A stretch of DNA of 64,000 nt from Endozoicomonas sp. GU-1 (GTDB lineage: Bacteria; Pseudomonadota; Gammaproteobacteria; Pseudomonadales; Endozoicomonadaceae): positions 1,302,001-1,366,000 of the forward strand of contig NZ_CP114771.1 in assembly GCF_027366395.1 (NCBI RefSeq). Reading direction: 5' to 3'. The position numbers and the translations under genes are program-made. Each line of letters begins with the position of its first letter. Position 1 is the stretch's first letter. Of this stretch, positions 18,029 to 27,690 are shown in pieces. A model generated the notes under the pieces. That model was not told the DNA's origin. It made no database searches and worked only from the letters and a program-made list of their open reading frames with translations.

Positions 18029-20200
18029 TCAGCGCTGAATACACCAGCAACGATGAATACCCGGTCTTCGCTGGAAATCCCGATCAATGGTAGTAGCCGT
18101 GATCTCCTCAACACGGAACTTCTGCACCAGTTCTTTGGCCAGCTGGAAACGTCGGAAGTTGTTGGAGAAATAGAGCACCCCACCCGGTTTCAGCCTGGCC
18201 ATTGCCCGCTCGATCAACTCAACATGGGCTTCCTGCACATCAAATACCCCGCGCAGCCGCTTGGAGTTTGAGAAGGTAGGGGGATCCATAAAGATCAGAT
18301 CATAGTTCCGGGTATCCTGTTTCAGCCACTGCAGGCAGTCCGCCTGCTCCAGCCGGTGTTTGCGATCCACCAGGCCATTGAGCGCCAGATTCTTTCTGGC
18401 CCAGCCAAGGTAGGTATTCGACAGATCAACACTGGTGGTACTGGCCGCACCGGCCACGGCGGCATGAACCGTTGCCGTTCCGGTGTAGCAGAACAGGTTC
18501 AGGAAATCTTTACCGGCGGCCTCCCGGGCGATACGCAGGCGCATTTTCCGGTGATCCAGAAACAGGCCGGTATCCAGATAGTCCCTCAGGTTCACCAGTA
18601 AACGACAATCACCTTCTTTCACCTCAAGCATATCACCGGACTGCTCAAGCTTTTCGTACTGTCGCTTGCCAGACTGACGTTCACGACGCTTGAAGACCAC
18701 ATGACTATCCGGAATACCCAACACACCGGGAATCACTTCCAGCGCTTCCAGCAGACGCTGATGGGCCTTAGTCTCATCAATGCTTTTCGGTGCCGCGTAT
18801 TCCTGCACATGAACCCAATCCCTGTAGAGATCCACGGCAACGGCATACTCCGGCATATCCGCATCATATAGACGATAACAGTCGACATTCTCTTTCCTGG
18901 CCCACTTACCCAACTGCTTCAGATTCTTCTTCAAGCGGTTGGCAAACATTTCACCACCGGCAGTGCTGGCCTTGAATAAGGTATTAGCCCCACTGTCCAC
19001 ACGGCTCTGCCCGGAAGCCGGCTGGTCAGCCTGTCGCTCACGAACATCATAGAGAAACAGCTTGCAGGAGAGCGCACCATTAAACAGGGTATAGCTTTTC
19101 TTCGGCCCCATGCCCAGACTTCTGACCAGCGCCTGTGAAGAGGTAAAGATCGCCGCCTGCCAACCCGGCGTCTGCTGTTTGATTTTTTCGCCAAGGTGTT
19201 TGTAGAGATAAACGAGGCTGGCCTCATCGCCCATGCGCTCACCATAGGGTGGGTTAGCAATCACCAGCCCGGCTGGAATCCCCGGGTCAACCTTCAGACT
19301 GGCCAGCTCCTGCTGTTTGACAGTAATCAGCTTACCCAGCCCGGCACGCTGGATATTGGCCCTGGCTCTCCCGACAATTTTTGGCAGACCTTCATAGCCT
19401 ACGATGGTCGTATTAATCGCAGCCAGGCCAGCCGTGCGGCGGGCACGGGCTTCCTCCAGTACTGCCAACCAGATTTTGGGAATATGCCCCATCCACTTAT
19501 CAAAGCCAAAACGGGCCCTGAGCAATCCGGGCGCGATATCCGCCGCCATCATGGCTCCTTCAATCAGAAAGGTGCCTGAGCCACACATAGGGTCCAGCAG
19601 TGTGCTGCCCTGTTTCGCCAGTTCAGGCCAGCGGGCACGGTACAAAATCGCTGCCGCCAGGTTCTCTTTCAGGGGCGCTTCACCGGCTTCCAGACGGTAA
19701 CCGCGCTCATGCAGGCTCTGGCCGGACAGGTCAATGGCAACAAATGCCCTGCCGCTTCTGGCGTGCACATTGACCCGCAGATCCGGCTTGCTGTTATCCA
19801 CAGATGGCCGCCAGCCATAACGATCCCGCAGCTGATCAACAATGGCATCCTTGACCAACTGGGAACCAAAGCGGGTATGGGTGATATCCGGTGTCGAACC
19901 ATTGAAATCAATCCGAAAGCTGGAGCCCTGATCCAGATGCTCATCCCAGTCAAAGGATTGCACGCCCTGATACAGCGCATGCTTGTCAGAAGCATCCACT
20001 TCGCCGATGCGCAACAGAATCCGACTGGCCAGACGAGACCACAGGCAAGCCCTGTAGGCCAACTCAAGGTGACCGGCAAAGCTGACTCCGGCAACGGTCT
20101 CTGCCACTTCACTGGCTCCCAGTTCCTTCAGCTCTTCTGCCAGCAGGGATTCTACCCCCTTGGGACAACTGGCAAACAGAGTCAACATCGTTGTACTCAT
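18029..20200 (-). CDS. rlmL: Bifunctional 23S rRNA methyltransferase RlmKL
   Basis: This double methyltransferase makes m2G2445 (RlmL half) and m7G2069 (RlmK half) in 23S rRNA. Domains in order: an N-terminal THUMP RNA-binding domain (~45-155); a first Rossmann methyltransferase with LLDPMCGSGTFLIEGAM and the catalytic NPPYGERM; and a second one from about residue 490 with FLNLFCYTGTATVHAA and the DPPTFSNSKR motif. The 723-residue length is full for the gammaproteobacterial fusion. The ATG at 20200 has AGGA upstream. It is transcribed alone and is divergent from rmf, a neighbour it also has in other gammaproteobacteria. Confidence 0.95.
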   Translation of the reverse strand: MSTTMLTLFASCPKGVESLLAEELKELGASEVAETVAGVSFAGHLELAYRACLWSRLASRILLRIGEVDASDKHALYQGVQSFDWDEHLDQGSSFRIDFNGSTPDITHTRFGSQLVKDAIVDQLRDRYGWRPSVDNSKPDLRVNVHARSGRAFVAIDLSGQSLHERGYRLEAGEAPLKENLAAAILYRARWPELAKQGSTLLDPMCGSGTFLIEGAMMAADIAPGLLRARFGFDKWMGHIPKIWLAVLEEARARRTAGLAAINTTIVGYEGLPKIVGRARANIQRAGLGKLITVKQQELASLKVDPGIPAGLVIANPPYGERMGDEASLVYLYKHLGEKIKQQTPGWQAAIFTSSQALVRSLGMGPKKSYTLFNGALSCKLFLYDVRERQADQPASGQSRVDSGANTLFKASTAGGEMFANRLKKNLKQLGKWARKENVDCYRLYDADMPEYAVAVDLYRDWVHVQEYAAPKSIDETKAHQRLLEALEVIPGVLGIPDSHVVFKRRERQSGKRQYEKLEQSGDMLEVKEGDCRLLVNLRDYLDTGLFLDHRKMRLRIAREAAGKDFLNLFCYTGTATVHAAVAGAASTTSVDLSNTYLGWARKNLALNGLVDRKHRLEQADCLQWLKQDTRNYDLIFMDPPTFSNSKRLRGVFDVQEAHVELIERAMARLKPGGVLYFSNNFRRFQLAKELVQKFRVEEITATTIDRDFQRRPGIHRCWCIQR

Positions 20201-20454
20201 AACGTCATATTCCTGAAAAAAGCTAAAAAACAGCTCTTATTAACTAAAAATTCTCAATGTTTTCTCAACAAAAGCTTCAGATTTGGATAAAACTTAGAAT
20301 GTTGACTTTCCTTGGGTGAATACCTTCTTCAGTCGACACTCTGCCCACACTGTCTTTTGGGGGACAGTTAGCACTTGCGGCTGTCCGGTCATTCTGAACC
20401 AAACCCGAGGTGCCAGGGAGGCCGTCAAAAACCATATCAGCAAGAGGCATTACC

Positions 20455-20688
20455 ATGTTGAAAAGACTCAAAAGGGATAAATCAGATAGAGCCTTTAATA
20501 AAGGATACCAAGTGGGCCTGTCTGGCCGTTCCAGGGATATCTGCCCCCACCAGGAGGCAGATTTGCGCCAGTCGTGGTTAAGTGGCTGGCGTGAGGGTCG
20601 AGTTGATAACTGGGAAGGAATGACAGGAATCTCGGGGTTACACCGAATGTATAACTTCTCTCACTCCTATTCAGCCAACCAGCTCTGA
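20455..20688 (+). CDS. rmf: Ribosome modulation factor
   Basis: RMF dimerises 70S ribosomes into inactive 100S particles in stationary phase. The first 55 residues match the family: a basic KRLKRDKSDRAFNKGYQVGLSGRS segment, then CPHQEADLRQSWLSGWREGR. The C-terminal ~20 residues are longer than in E. coli RMF. The ATG at 20455 follows AGAGG 7 bases upstream; an in-frame ATG at 20410 gives an unrelated extension and is rejected. A strong intrinsic terminator follows the stop. The family is essentially gammaproteobacterial, which helps place the organism. Confidence 0.93.
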   Translation: MLKRLKRDKSDRAFNKGYQVGLSGRSRDICPHQEADLRQSWLSGWREGRVDNWEGMTGISGLHRMYNFSHSYSANQL

Positions 20689-20702
20689 TTGCGCTGTCAA
20701 CA

Positions 20703-20722
20703 AGCCCCGTTCGGGGCTTTTT
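20703..20722 (+). terminator. Intrinsic terminator after rmf
   Basis: A 7-bp stem AGCCCCG/CGGGGCT with a TT loop is followed directly by a TTTT run, 15 bases after the rmf stop. This is a textbook Rho-independent terminator for the plus strand. It lies just ahead of the convergent pyrD stop. Confidence 0.9.
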
Positions 20723-20752
20723 GATATCACCCGCTTGATCAAACGCGCTTTC

Positions 20753-21775
20753 TCATGCATCAACAGAATAGACCGCTTCCGCAGCCTCTCGGATCAACTC
20801 CGGCCCCTTATAAATAAAGCCCGAATATATCTGCACCAGGCTGGCCCCGGCCCGGATCTTATCCGCTGCCGTCTGAGCATCCATAACACCACCAACACCG
20901 ATAATCGGCAGCTTACCGGAAAGCTCACTGGCAAGCAGTCGAATCACTGCCGTGGACTTATCACTCAACGGCGCACCACTGAGTCCTCCCGCTTCCTCGG
21001 CTGTCGCAAAGCCGCTGACCTTATCTCGATCCAGTGTCGTATTGGTGGCAATAACGCCATCCAGCTCATAGGACACCAACTCGGCAGCAACTGAGGCTAT
21101 TTCATCGTCGGTCATATCCGGGGCAATTTTGATGGCCAGAGGAACCTGGCGACCATAAGCTTTAGCCAGTGACGCCTGTTCTTCCTTCAACACTGACAGC
21201 AGGCTTTTCAAGGCATCACCATATTGCAGTTTTCTTAACCCGGGAGTATTCGGGGAAGAGAGGTTAACGGCAACATAACCGGCGTAGGGATATACCTTAC
21301 GCAGACAGGTGAGATAATCCTGGTTGGCATCTTCAACAGCCGTGGTCAGGTTCTTGCCAATATTAATACCGATAATGCCTTTGTATTGGCTCTTTTGAAC
21401 ATTCGCAACCAGTTGATCCACACCCAGATTATTAAACCCCATACGGTTGATCAACGCTTCTCTCTCAGGGATACGGAACATTCTTGGTTTGGGGTTGCCG
21501 GGCTGCCCCACCGGCGTCACGGTTCCCAGCTCAAGAAAGCCAAAGCCCAGACTGCCCAGACCATCAATACACTCACCATTTTTATCCAGCCCCGCTGCCA
21601 ACCCAACCGGATTGTTAAAGGTCAATCCCATCACTTCCCTTGGTTTGACAGGGACAGCAGGTGCCATCAACCGGGTAAGACCAAGACGCCCCCCCGCACT
21701 GATCATTTCCATGGCAACATCATGGGCAGTTTCGGCAGAAAGGCAAAACAGGGCACTTCGTGTCAATTTATACAT
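20753..21775 (-). CDS. pyrD: Dihydroorotate dehydrogenase (quinone), class 2
   Basis: It oxidises dihydroorotate to orotate in pyrimidine synthesis, passing electrons to membrane quinone. The family segment [31 protein letters not shown] is present, as are RMGFNNLG, the [11 protein letters not shown] segment with the catalytic Ser of class 2 enzymes, [11 protein letters not shown], and the FMN phosphate-binding IIGVGGV. The N-terminal short helix ([22 protein letters not shown]) is the membrane-associating extension of class 2. Its 340 residues are full length. Confidence 0.95.
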   Translation of the reverse strand: MYKLTRSALFCLSAETAHDVAMEMISAGGRLGLTRLMAPAVPVKPREVMGLTFNNPVGLAAGLDKNGECIDGLGSLGFGFLELGTVTPVGQPGNPKPRMFRIPEREALINRMGFNNLGVDQLVANVQKSQYKGIIGINIGKNLTTAVEDANQDYLTCLRKVYPYAGYVAVNLSSPNTPGLRKLQYGDALKSLLSVLKEEQASLAKAYGRQVPLAIKIAPDMTDDEIASVAAELVSYELDGVIATNTTLDRDKVSGFATAEEAGGLSGAPLSDKSTAVIRLLASELSGKLPIIGVGGVMDAQTAADKIRAGASLVQIYSGFIYKGPELIREAAEAVYSVDA

Positions 21776-22245
21776 AGGAGTTATCGATCAGTATGCACCA
21801 GACAAAATTCGAAGGATTATACGATCTCTAATCCCTTTTGTCTTCAGGAGACACCTTATAAGCGTTCATCGTGCGACAAAAAACAGGAACCGATAAAACC
21901 GGGAGCAAAGGGCTCAACTGCAAACCGGACATAAAACCCAATACCAAGCCACTGGAAACTCTGCACCAAACTCGGCACAACGCCTTTGATTTCTCCTTTC
22001 TGAATTAACGACCATTGTCTGGTGCAACGCGGTTAGGCGCGCGCCTGACTTTAGGATTTTAACGACCATCGCCTTTCATTTGTTATAAAGTTTGATTTTT
22101 ATGGAACTTATTTCTGCTGATTTTGTCTTTACGATTGCTTTTAAAGACGCAGCCATGCATCTGTGCCTTTAATTATTGAAATATATAATTTTATTTGATC
22201 ATGTACTTATATCCAAAATTTAACATTAACATGAAGTAGGTCAAA
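21776..22245. other. Intergenic region with a leader block shared by RING/ankyrin paralogs
   Basis: This 470-bp spacer holds no supported gene. Its first part is the pyrD promoter side. From about 22061 to 22135 it carries a block (AACGACCATC..., then TTATGGAA-TT-TCTGCTGATTTTGTCTT) that reappears, diverged, directly upstream of the paralogs at 24843 and 27207. The sequence is strongly AT-rich before the start codon, and AGTAGG sits 5 bases ahead of the ATG. Confidence 0.55.
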
Positions 22246-24333
22246 ATGATGAACAGTATCAGCGACAGTTCGGCAGGCTTACCACTTAAATGTTCTTCCA
22301 TATGTATAAATGACGGACGTATCGGAGGTCAGTTTGGTGGGCACTCACTGGTGGAAACGTCCTGTAAAGAAGGCCACGTTTTCCACTTGGAATGCATCAC
22401 CAAACACTTGGATAGTCAGAAGGAGACAAGCCTTGATAAACGCCAATGTAGTGAATGCAAAGAACCGGCACTGCCATTGATTCCTAAGGACGGGAGTGAA
22501 GTCGGTGAAAACAAATATTGTGAATCATCCCCGATACTTAATACATGCCGTACCGGTGATTGGGAATTGCTGGAAGATCTGCTGGGCAAAAATGAGGCTT
22601 GTGCAAATCAGAAATACTACTCGGCGCTAGACTTTGGTGAAAGGTACCCGTTAGCTGTCGCCATACAGAGCAAAAATCAGAGCAAAAATGCTGAATTAAT
22701 CCAGACTCTGGTCAACCACGGTGCCGACGTCAATGCTCGCGTTGGTGATGGTGAAACAGTTCTCCACTTAGCCGCTCGTAACGGCAACGCAAATGCTGAA
22801 TTAATCCGGACTCTGGTCAACCACGGTGCCGACGTCAATGCTCGCAATAATGATGGTGAAACAGTTCTCCACTTAGCCGCTCGTAACGGCAACGCAGAGA
22901 GCGTCAGGGCACTGCTGGACATTGATCCCTTTCTGGCCATAGATAAAAATAATGATGGTAAGACCGCTCTCCACTTGGCTCTCAATGCTCACGATCATGA
23001 TTGCATCGAGCGTAAGGAAATCCTTAAAACGGCGCTAGATAATCCTGCTCTCAGCAAAGCTGACAGGTTTGACGACCCAAAAAACGAATTCATCGAGCAA
23101 CTGGGCAATGATCGATCCCGGCTTTCTGCCGCTCTCCACATTGCAGTCGACAATGGGAACATAAAGATGGTCAAGAAATTGCTGACCAGTGACCGCTCCT
23201 TGGCTAAAGAGAAGGATCACCGTGGCGACACGGTTCTTGTCAATGCTGCCAGAAAAGGCAGAACAGAGTTTGTTAAGGCATTGCTGGCCATTGCCCCCTC
23301 CTTAGCCAAAGATGATGACAGTGTCTCCAAAGCTCTCGAAAGTGCTGCCTTCAGTGGCCACAAAGATACCGTCGAGACATTGTGGAACATTAACCCCTCC
23401 CTCGTGCCCAAGGTTTTCATATCGGCTATTAAAGATAACCTGGCAGAGGTTGTCGATGTTTTTCTGAATATTGAAGATAAAGATAAAGACTCCTTGGCCA
23501 AGCAAGAAATGGCTCTCCACTTCGCTATCGGTAATAACTGCAGGCGTACCGTCGATTTATTGCTGGACTTTGATATCTCCCTGGCCAAACATAGGGATAG
23601 CAGAGGTTTATCGGCTTTCGAACTAGCAATACAGGCAAATACGGATATCGCCATAAAAATGCTGGAAAAAGATAGTGGCCTGGCTAAAGAAGTGGATAAT
23701 AGGAATCAAACACCTCTTCACCTTGCTGCCAAGTATGGCGACTTAGCGTTAGTTAAGAAATTACTGAAGATTGACCCCAACCTCGTCTATAAGGAGGATA
23801 TAAATCGCCTTAGGCCGCTCGAAAATGCTGCCAACGAAGGCAATGCAGATATTATCAAGAAATTGCTGAAGAATAACCAAACCCTGGCCACTCAAAAGGT
23901 TAACAGGCCGGCTATCCACCTTGCTGCCTACCAAGGCCACAGCGATGTCGTCAAAGCATTGCTGGAAATTGAACGCCCCTTGGCCGAAAAAATGGCCAGA
24001 ATGGTGTCTGGCTTTGGCGATACGCCTCTCCACACTGCTGCTACATATGGCCACGTAGAGGTCGTCAAAGCATTGCTGAACTTTGACCGCTCTCTTGCCG
24101 AAGAAAAGAATGATAATGGCTGTACGGCTCTCAAGAGGGCCACCGATGCATTGCAGGCCTTTGACGATTCTCATGCCGAAGAAAAGAATGATAATGGCTG
24201 TACGGCTCCCGACAGGTCTAAGCGCACTGGTTTCACAAAGGTAATAGAACTCCTTCAAAAAGCAAATCAAACCCGGGCCTGTCGTCAACCTGAGTCTGAA
24301 AGAAAGCCCGGCGGCGTCTCCAACCTTCTTTGA
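22246..24333 (+). CDS. RING-H2-like/ankyrin-repeat protein, paralog 1
   Basis: The N-terminus has zinc-ligand spacing close to a RING-H2 finger: C16, C20, C40, H44, H47, C50, C68 and C71 (CKEGHVFHLEC ... CSEC), with C-x3-C rather than C-x2-C at the first pair. RING fingers of this kind usually recruit ubiquitin-conjugating enzymes. Residues about 110-680 are an ankyrin array of some fifteen units, with GETVLHLAARNGN and TPLHLAAKYGD cores. Two adjacent units (DNA 22690-22794 and 22795-22899) are nearly identical 105-bp copies, showing recent expansion. There is no signal peptide or membrane helix. It is the first of three tandem paralogs. A secreted E3-ligase-like effector is the inferred role; no bacterial function can be assigned. 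Confidence 0.82.
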   Translation: MMNSISDSSAGLPLKCSSICINDGRIGGQFGGHSLVETSCKEGHVFHLECITKHLDSQKETSLDKRQCSECKEPALPLIPKDGSEVGENKYCESSPILNTCRTGDWELLEDLLGKNEACANQKYYSALDFGERYPLAVAIQSKNQSKNAELIQTLVNHGADVNARVGDGETVLHLAARNGNANAELIRTLVNHGADVNARNNDGETVLHLAARNGNAESVRALLDIDPFLAIDKNNDGKTALHLALNAHDHDCIERKEILKTALDNPALSKADRFDDPKNEFIEQLGNDRSRLSAALHIAVDNGNIKMVKKLLTSDRSLAKEKDHRGDTVLVNAARKGRTEFVKALLAIAPSLAKDDDSVSKALESAAFSGHKDTVETLWNINPSLVPKVFISAIKDNLAEVVDVFLNIEDKDKDSLAKQEMALHFAIGNNCRRTVDLLLDFDISLAKHRDSRGLSAFELAIQANTDIAIKMLEKDSGLAKEVDNRNQTPLHLAAKYGDLALVKKLLKIDPNLVYKEDINRLRPLENAANEGNADIIKKLLKNNQTLATQKVNRPAIHLAAYQGHSDVVKALLEIERPLAEKMARMVSGFGDTPLHTAATYGHVEVVKALLNFDRSLAEEKNDNGCTALKRATDALQAFDDSHAEEKNDNGCTAPDRSKRTGFTKVIELLQKANQTRACRQPESERKPGGVSNLL

Positions 24334-24585
24334 GGAATTTATTCCGGGCTGTCCGAGATGCGATCTGAGTCTGAAAGAATGCTGAAGGACATCCCCAACC
24401 GATTTCGAAGGTTTTACGAGATGGCAACACAGCGATCGTCGAGCGGTCGCTGAGGATTGACTACAGGGAGGATACAGATGGCTTTAGGCCTCTCTACCAT
24501 GCAGCAACAAAAGCCCATACACAGATGTTCTCAACGCATTGTGGGCCTTTAATCCACTCTTGCGGAAGATAAGGGATATAAGTAG
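24334..24585 (+). pseudogene. Decayed ankyrin paralog relic
   Basis: Just past the first paralog, 24355-24400 repeats a diverged copy of that gene's 3' end (CTGAGTCTGAAAGAA then CCAACC). From about 24430 the sequence matches the ankyrin region of the next gene (26545-26655: GTCGTCGAGCG, CTACAGGGAGGAT, AGGCCTCTCTACTATGC). It then jumps within CACACAGAT to the stretch matching 26868-26930. The relic therefore looks like a former paralog deleted by recombination between two ankyrin units. It has stops in all frames. Confidence 0.7.
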
Positions 24586-24744
24586 TTAACCAAATGAAAT
24601 CATATATTTCTGACTAAGTTGTCAGTCACTCTGCGGCGTTGCAACTCCGGTCACATAGCTACGGCTATGCTCCCTACGTTGCGCCTTGCATAGCAACTGC
24701 CCACTTAGCCAGAAATATACGATTCCATTTGGCCAACTACTTAA
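24579..24744. repeat. Long imperfect hairpin repeat
   Basis: Imperfect ~45-bp inverted arms (about 24579-24624 and 24699-24744, built around AAGTAGTT-CCAAATG-AATC-TATATTTCTG) enclose a core with GGCGTTGCAAC, a CATAGCTACGGCTATG palindrome and GTTGCGCCTTGC. No coding potential is supported. It is probably a MITE or intergenic repeat. It separates the ankyrin relic from the leader of paralog 2. Confidence 0.65.
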
Positions 24745-24750
24745 ATGGCA

Positions 24751-24842
24751 ATCGTCTTGTTAAAAATTCTATTTTTTATGGAATTTTCTCTGCTGATTTT
24801 TGTCTGACCGAAGGCATTACGTCATTAAACTAAGGTAAAGCA
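24751..24842 (+). promoter_or_regulatory. Conserved leader of RING/ankyrin paralog 2
   Basis: About 90 bp directly upstream of the start (ATCGTCTTGTTAAAAATTCT, then TTCTCTGCTGATTTTTG, then GTCATTAAACTAAGGTAAAG) is nearly the same as 27112-27206 upstream of paralog 3, and in part like 22061-22135 upstream of paralog 1. TAAGGT is the likely ribosome site. The conservation suggests shared regulation, or simply recent duplication. Confidence 0.6.
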
Positions 24843-27020
24843 ATGAATAGTGTCAGGGGAAATGCGACGGGTTTATCCTTTAATTGCCCTCTCTGTGATA
24901 GTGGCGACCTGCCTATCGGACAACATGATAAGCGACTGGTCAAAGCCTCTTGCCCGGACTCACACGTTTTCCACTGGAAATGCATCACCAAATGGTTTGA
25001 CAGTGAACAGCAGGCCGCAAATAGTCTTGGGCAACGCAAATGCAGTCAATGCAACCAACAGGCTGAGCCATTTATTCTTATGAGCGGGGACACTGTCCCT
25101 GGCAAATATTCATCTTATTGCAAGTCTCTCGACACTCCTGTTTTCAAAGATAATACAGGCAGAGCCAAGAATGATCCCTCACTGGGCAAAATGGATAAGC
25201 AAGGCAATACGACTCTCCACGAAGCTGTTCTTCGGGGCAGTAAAGAGAAAGTCGAGGAAATACTGAGGGACACCTCATCTCTCAATCTCGTGAAGATGAA
25301 GAATAATAAGGGCGAAACCGCTTTTGACATGGCTGTTCGTCGTAACCAGGCAAAGATCGTCGAAGTCTTTATGAAAAAAGATGAAACCCTGGCCTGGAAA
25401 GATGGCACGTCGGCTCTTCACAAAGCTGCCGAATTTAACAGCAGCGAGACCGTCAAGGTATTGCTGACCATGGCCCCGGCCCTTGACAAAATCAGGAATA
25501 AAGATAACAAGACGGCTCTCCAAATAGCTACTGATAAAGGCTACACAAAGACCCTCAATGTATTTAAGGAATTTACTGTTTCCCTGGCCGATCATGAAAA
25601 AGGCAGCAGTACGCTCACAACCAACATGGAGCTCGATGGTACTGATAAAGCTGATAAAACAGCTCAGGCTGGCTCTGTTGTCACCAGCGACCCTGTCCCG
25701 ACTGATACTGCGGTTGACTCTCGCAAAAAGCCATTGAATGAAGGCGCATCAGCGGTTGTTAATGGTAAATTCTGTACTTCCTCAACCCTTATTAACCGCA
25801 AGACCATCGAACAAGAAAACGACATTGGGTGTCTGCGTGAGCTGACTGATATGGATAACAGAGGAGTGGACTTTAATGCCCGTGAAAACGACGGTATCAC
25901 ACCTTTGATGGAAGTAGATGTCAATGTCAAAACACGTATAGATGGTGCTACGCCCTTGCCTATGGCCGCTCAGAACGGCCACTCAGAGTCCGCCCGGGAG
26001 CTGCTGAAAAAATATCAAACCTCAGTCAACGATAGCTGCACGGCTCTCCACTTAGCTGCCCGTAATGGTCACACAGAGGCCGTCAAGGCAATGCTGGCCA
26101 TTAACCCCTCCTTGGCCAAAGATAATGACAGTATATCCAAAGCTATCGAATATGCTGCCTTCAATGGCCATGAAGACACCGTCAAGACATTCTTGAGCAT
26201 TAACCCCTCCCTCGAGCCCACAGTTTTCAGATCGGCTATTGCTGGTAACTTAGCAGAGGTTGTTGATGTTTTTCTGCGTATTAATCCCTCCCTGGCCAGG
26301 CAACAAATGGCTCTTCACTTGGCTACCGCTAATAACAGCAGGCGTACCGTCGATGTATTGCTGCGCTTTGATATCTCCCTGGCGAAAGTTAGGGATGGCA
26401 ATGGCCATTCGGCTTTAGACATAGCAATAATACGGAAAAATACGCATATTGCCGAAACAATGCTGAACATAGATAGAGACCTGGCTCAACAAGAGAATAA
26501 TAAGAATCAAACACCGCTTCACCTTGCTGCCTTGCATGGCGTCACAGCGGTCGTCGAGCGATTGCTGGGGATTGACCGCAACCAGGTCTACAGGGAGGAT
26601 GAAAATGGCAATAGGCCTCTCTACTATGCGGCAAAAAAAGGCCATACACAGATTATCAGGCAATTGCTGAACATTGACCAAACCCTGGCCTTTCACAAGA
26701 TTGGCGATAACATGACGGCTCTCCACATTGCCGCCTGTGGTGGCCAGAAAGATGCCGTCAATGCATTACTGGATATTGACCGCCCCTTGGCCGAATTTTT
26801 GGCCAAAATCAGGGTTGGCCCTAATGGCGTGATGCCCATCCACCGTGCTGCCCTCGGTGGCCACACAGATGTTCTCAACGCATTGCTGGCCTTTAACCCC
26901 ACTCTTGCGAAAGAAAGGGATATAAATGGCAATAAGGCTCTCGACTTCGCTATCAGGATGAATCAAACAGGTGCAATAAAACTCCTTCAAAATAGAGCCC
27001 AGGCCTGTCTTCTACTGTGA
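24843..27020 (+). CDS. RING-H2/ankyrin-repeat protein, paralog 2
   Basis: The N-terminal finger shows exact RING-H2 spacing: C15-x2-C18-x18-C37-x3-H41-x2-H44-x2-C47-x19-C67-x2-C70, in CPLC, CPDSHVFHWKC and CSQC. In eukaryotes this C3H2C3 arrangement marks E3 ubiquitin ligases. Two ankyrin blocks follow (about 105-240 and 380-720), separated by a Thr/Asp-rich linker at about 245-330. Cores such as TPLHLAALHGVTAVVERLLGID repeat every ~33 residues. About 970 bp at its 5' end is nearly identical to paralog 3. The protein has no export signal, so delivery, if any, would be through a dedicated secretion system. The role is inferred from domains only. Confidence 0.85.
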   Translation: MNSVRGNATGLSFNCPLCDSGDLPIGQHDKRLVKASCPDSHVFHWKCITKWFDSEQQAANSLGQRKCSQCNQQAEPFILMSGDTVPGKYSSYCKSLDTPVFKDNTGRAKNDPSLGKMDKQGNTTLHEAVLRGSKEKVEEILRDTSSLNLVKMKNNKGETAFDMAVRRNQAKIVEVFMKKDETLAWKDGTSALHKAAEFNSSETVKVLLTMAPALDKIRNKDNKTALQIATDKGYTKTLNVFKEFTVSLADHEKGSSTLTTNMELDGTDKADKTAQAGSVVTSDPVPTDTAVDSRKKPLNEGASAVVNGKFCTSSTLINRKTIEQENDIGCLRELTDMDNRGVDFNARENDGITPLMEVDVNVKTRIDGATPLPMAAQNGHSESARELLKKYQTSVNDSCTALHLAARNGHTEAVKAMLAINPSLAKDNDSISKAIEYAAFNGHEDTVKTFLSINPSLEPTVFRSAIAGNLAEVVDVFLRINPSLARQQMALHLATANNSRRTVDVLLRFDISLAKVRDGNGHSALDIAIIRKNTHIAETMLNIDRDLAQQENNKNQTPLHLAALHGVTAVVERLLGIDRNQVYREDENGNRPLYYAAKKGHTQIIRQLLNIDQTLAFHKIGDNMTALHIAACGGQKDAVNALLDIDRPLAEFLAKIRVGPNGVMPIHRAALGGHTDVLNALLAFNPTLAKERDINGNKALDFAIRMNQTGAIKLLQNRAQACLLL

Positions 27021-27206
27021 ACAATACAATTGAGCGGGGAACTGCAGCGAACAAACGTTACCTGCTTAGTGCAAGGCGTGTAGGGTTCGTGCCTGGCTCA
27101 GAGATTTAACGACAATCATCTTGTAAAAATTCTATTTGTTTATGAGATTTTCTCTGCTAATTTTTGCCTTACCCAAGGTATTGAGTCATTAAACTAAGGT
27201 AAAGCG

Positions 27207-27689
27207 ATGCATAGTGTCAGGGGAAATGCGACGGGTTTACACTTTTGCCCCCTCTGTGATACTGGCGACCCGCCTATCGGGCAACATGATAAGCGACTGG
27301 TCAAAGCCTCTTGTCCGGACTCACACGTTTTCCACTGGAAATGCATCACCAAATGGTTTGACAGTGAACAGCAAGCCGCAAAAAGTCTTGGGCAACGCAA
27401 ATGCAGTGAATGCAACCAACAGGCTGAGCCATTTATTCTTATGAGCGGGGACACTGTCCCTGGCAAATATTCATCTTATTGCAAGTCTCTCGACACTCCT
27501 GTTTTCAAAGATAATACAGGCAGAGCCAAGAATGATCCCTCACTGGGCAAAATGGATAAGCAAGGCAATACGACTCTCCACGAAGCTGTTCTTCGGGGCA
27601 GTAAAGAGAAAGTCGAGGAAATACTGAGGGACACCTCATCTCTCAATCTTGTGAAGATGAAGAATAATCGGGGGCGAAACCGCTTTTGA
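27207..27689 (+). pseudogene. RING-H2/ankyrin paralog 3, N-terminal part before a frameshift
   Basis: This part holds the RING-H2 finger (C14, C17, C36, H40, H43, C46, C66, C69) and the first ankyrin units, nearly identical to paralog 2. At 27669-27673 a GGGGG run replaces the AAGGG of paralog 2 with one extra base, so the frame ends at 27689 in the wrong phase (NNRGRNRF). The proper frame continues at once in the next feature. Rejoined, the gene would be 27207-31176 and encode about 1320 residues. The shift may be a mutation, slippage or an assembly error. Confidence 0.8.
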
Positions 27690-27690
27690 C

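Noticed and set aside
20410-20454. Upstream ATG extension of rmf
   Set aside because: The extra 15 residues are unlike RMF, and the ATG at 20455 has the better ribosome site.
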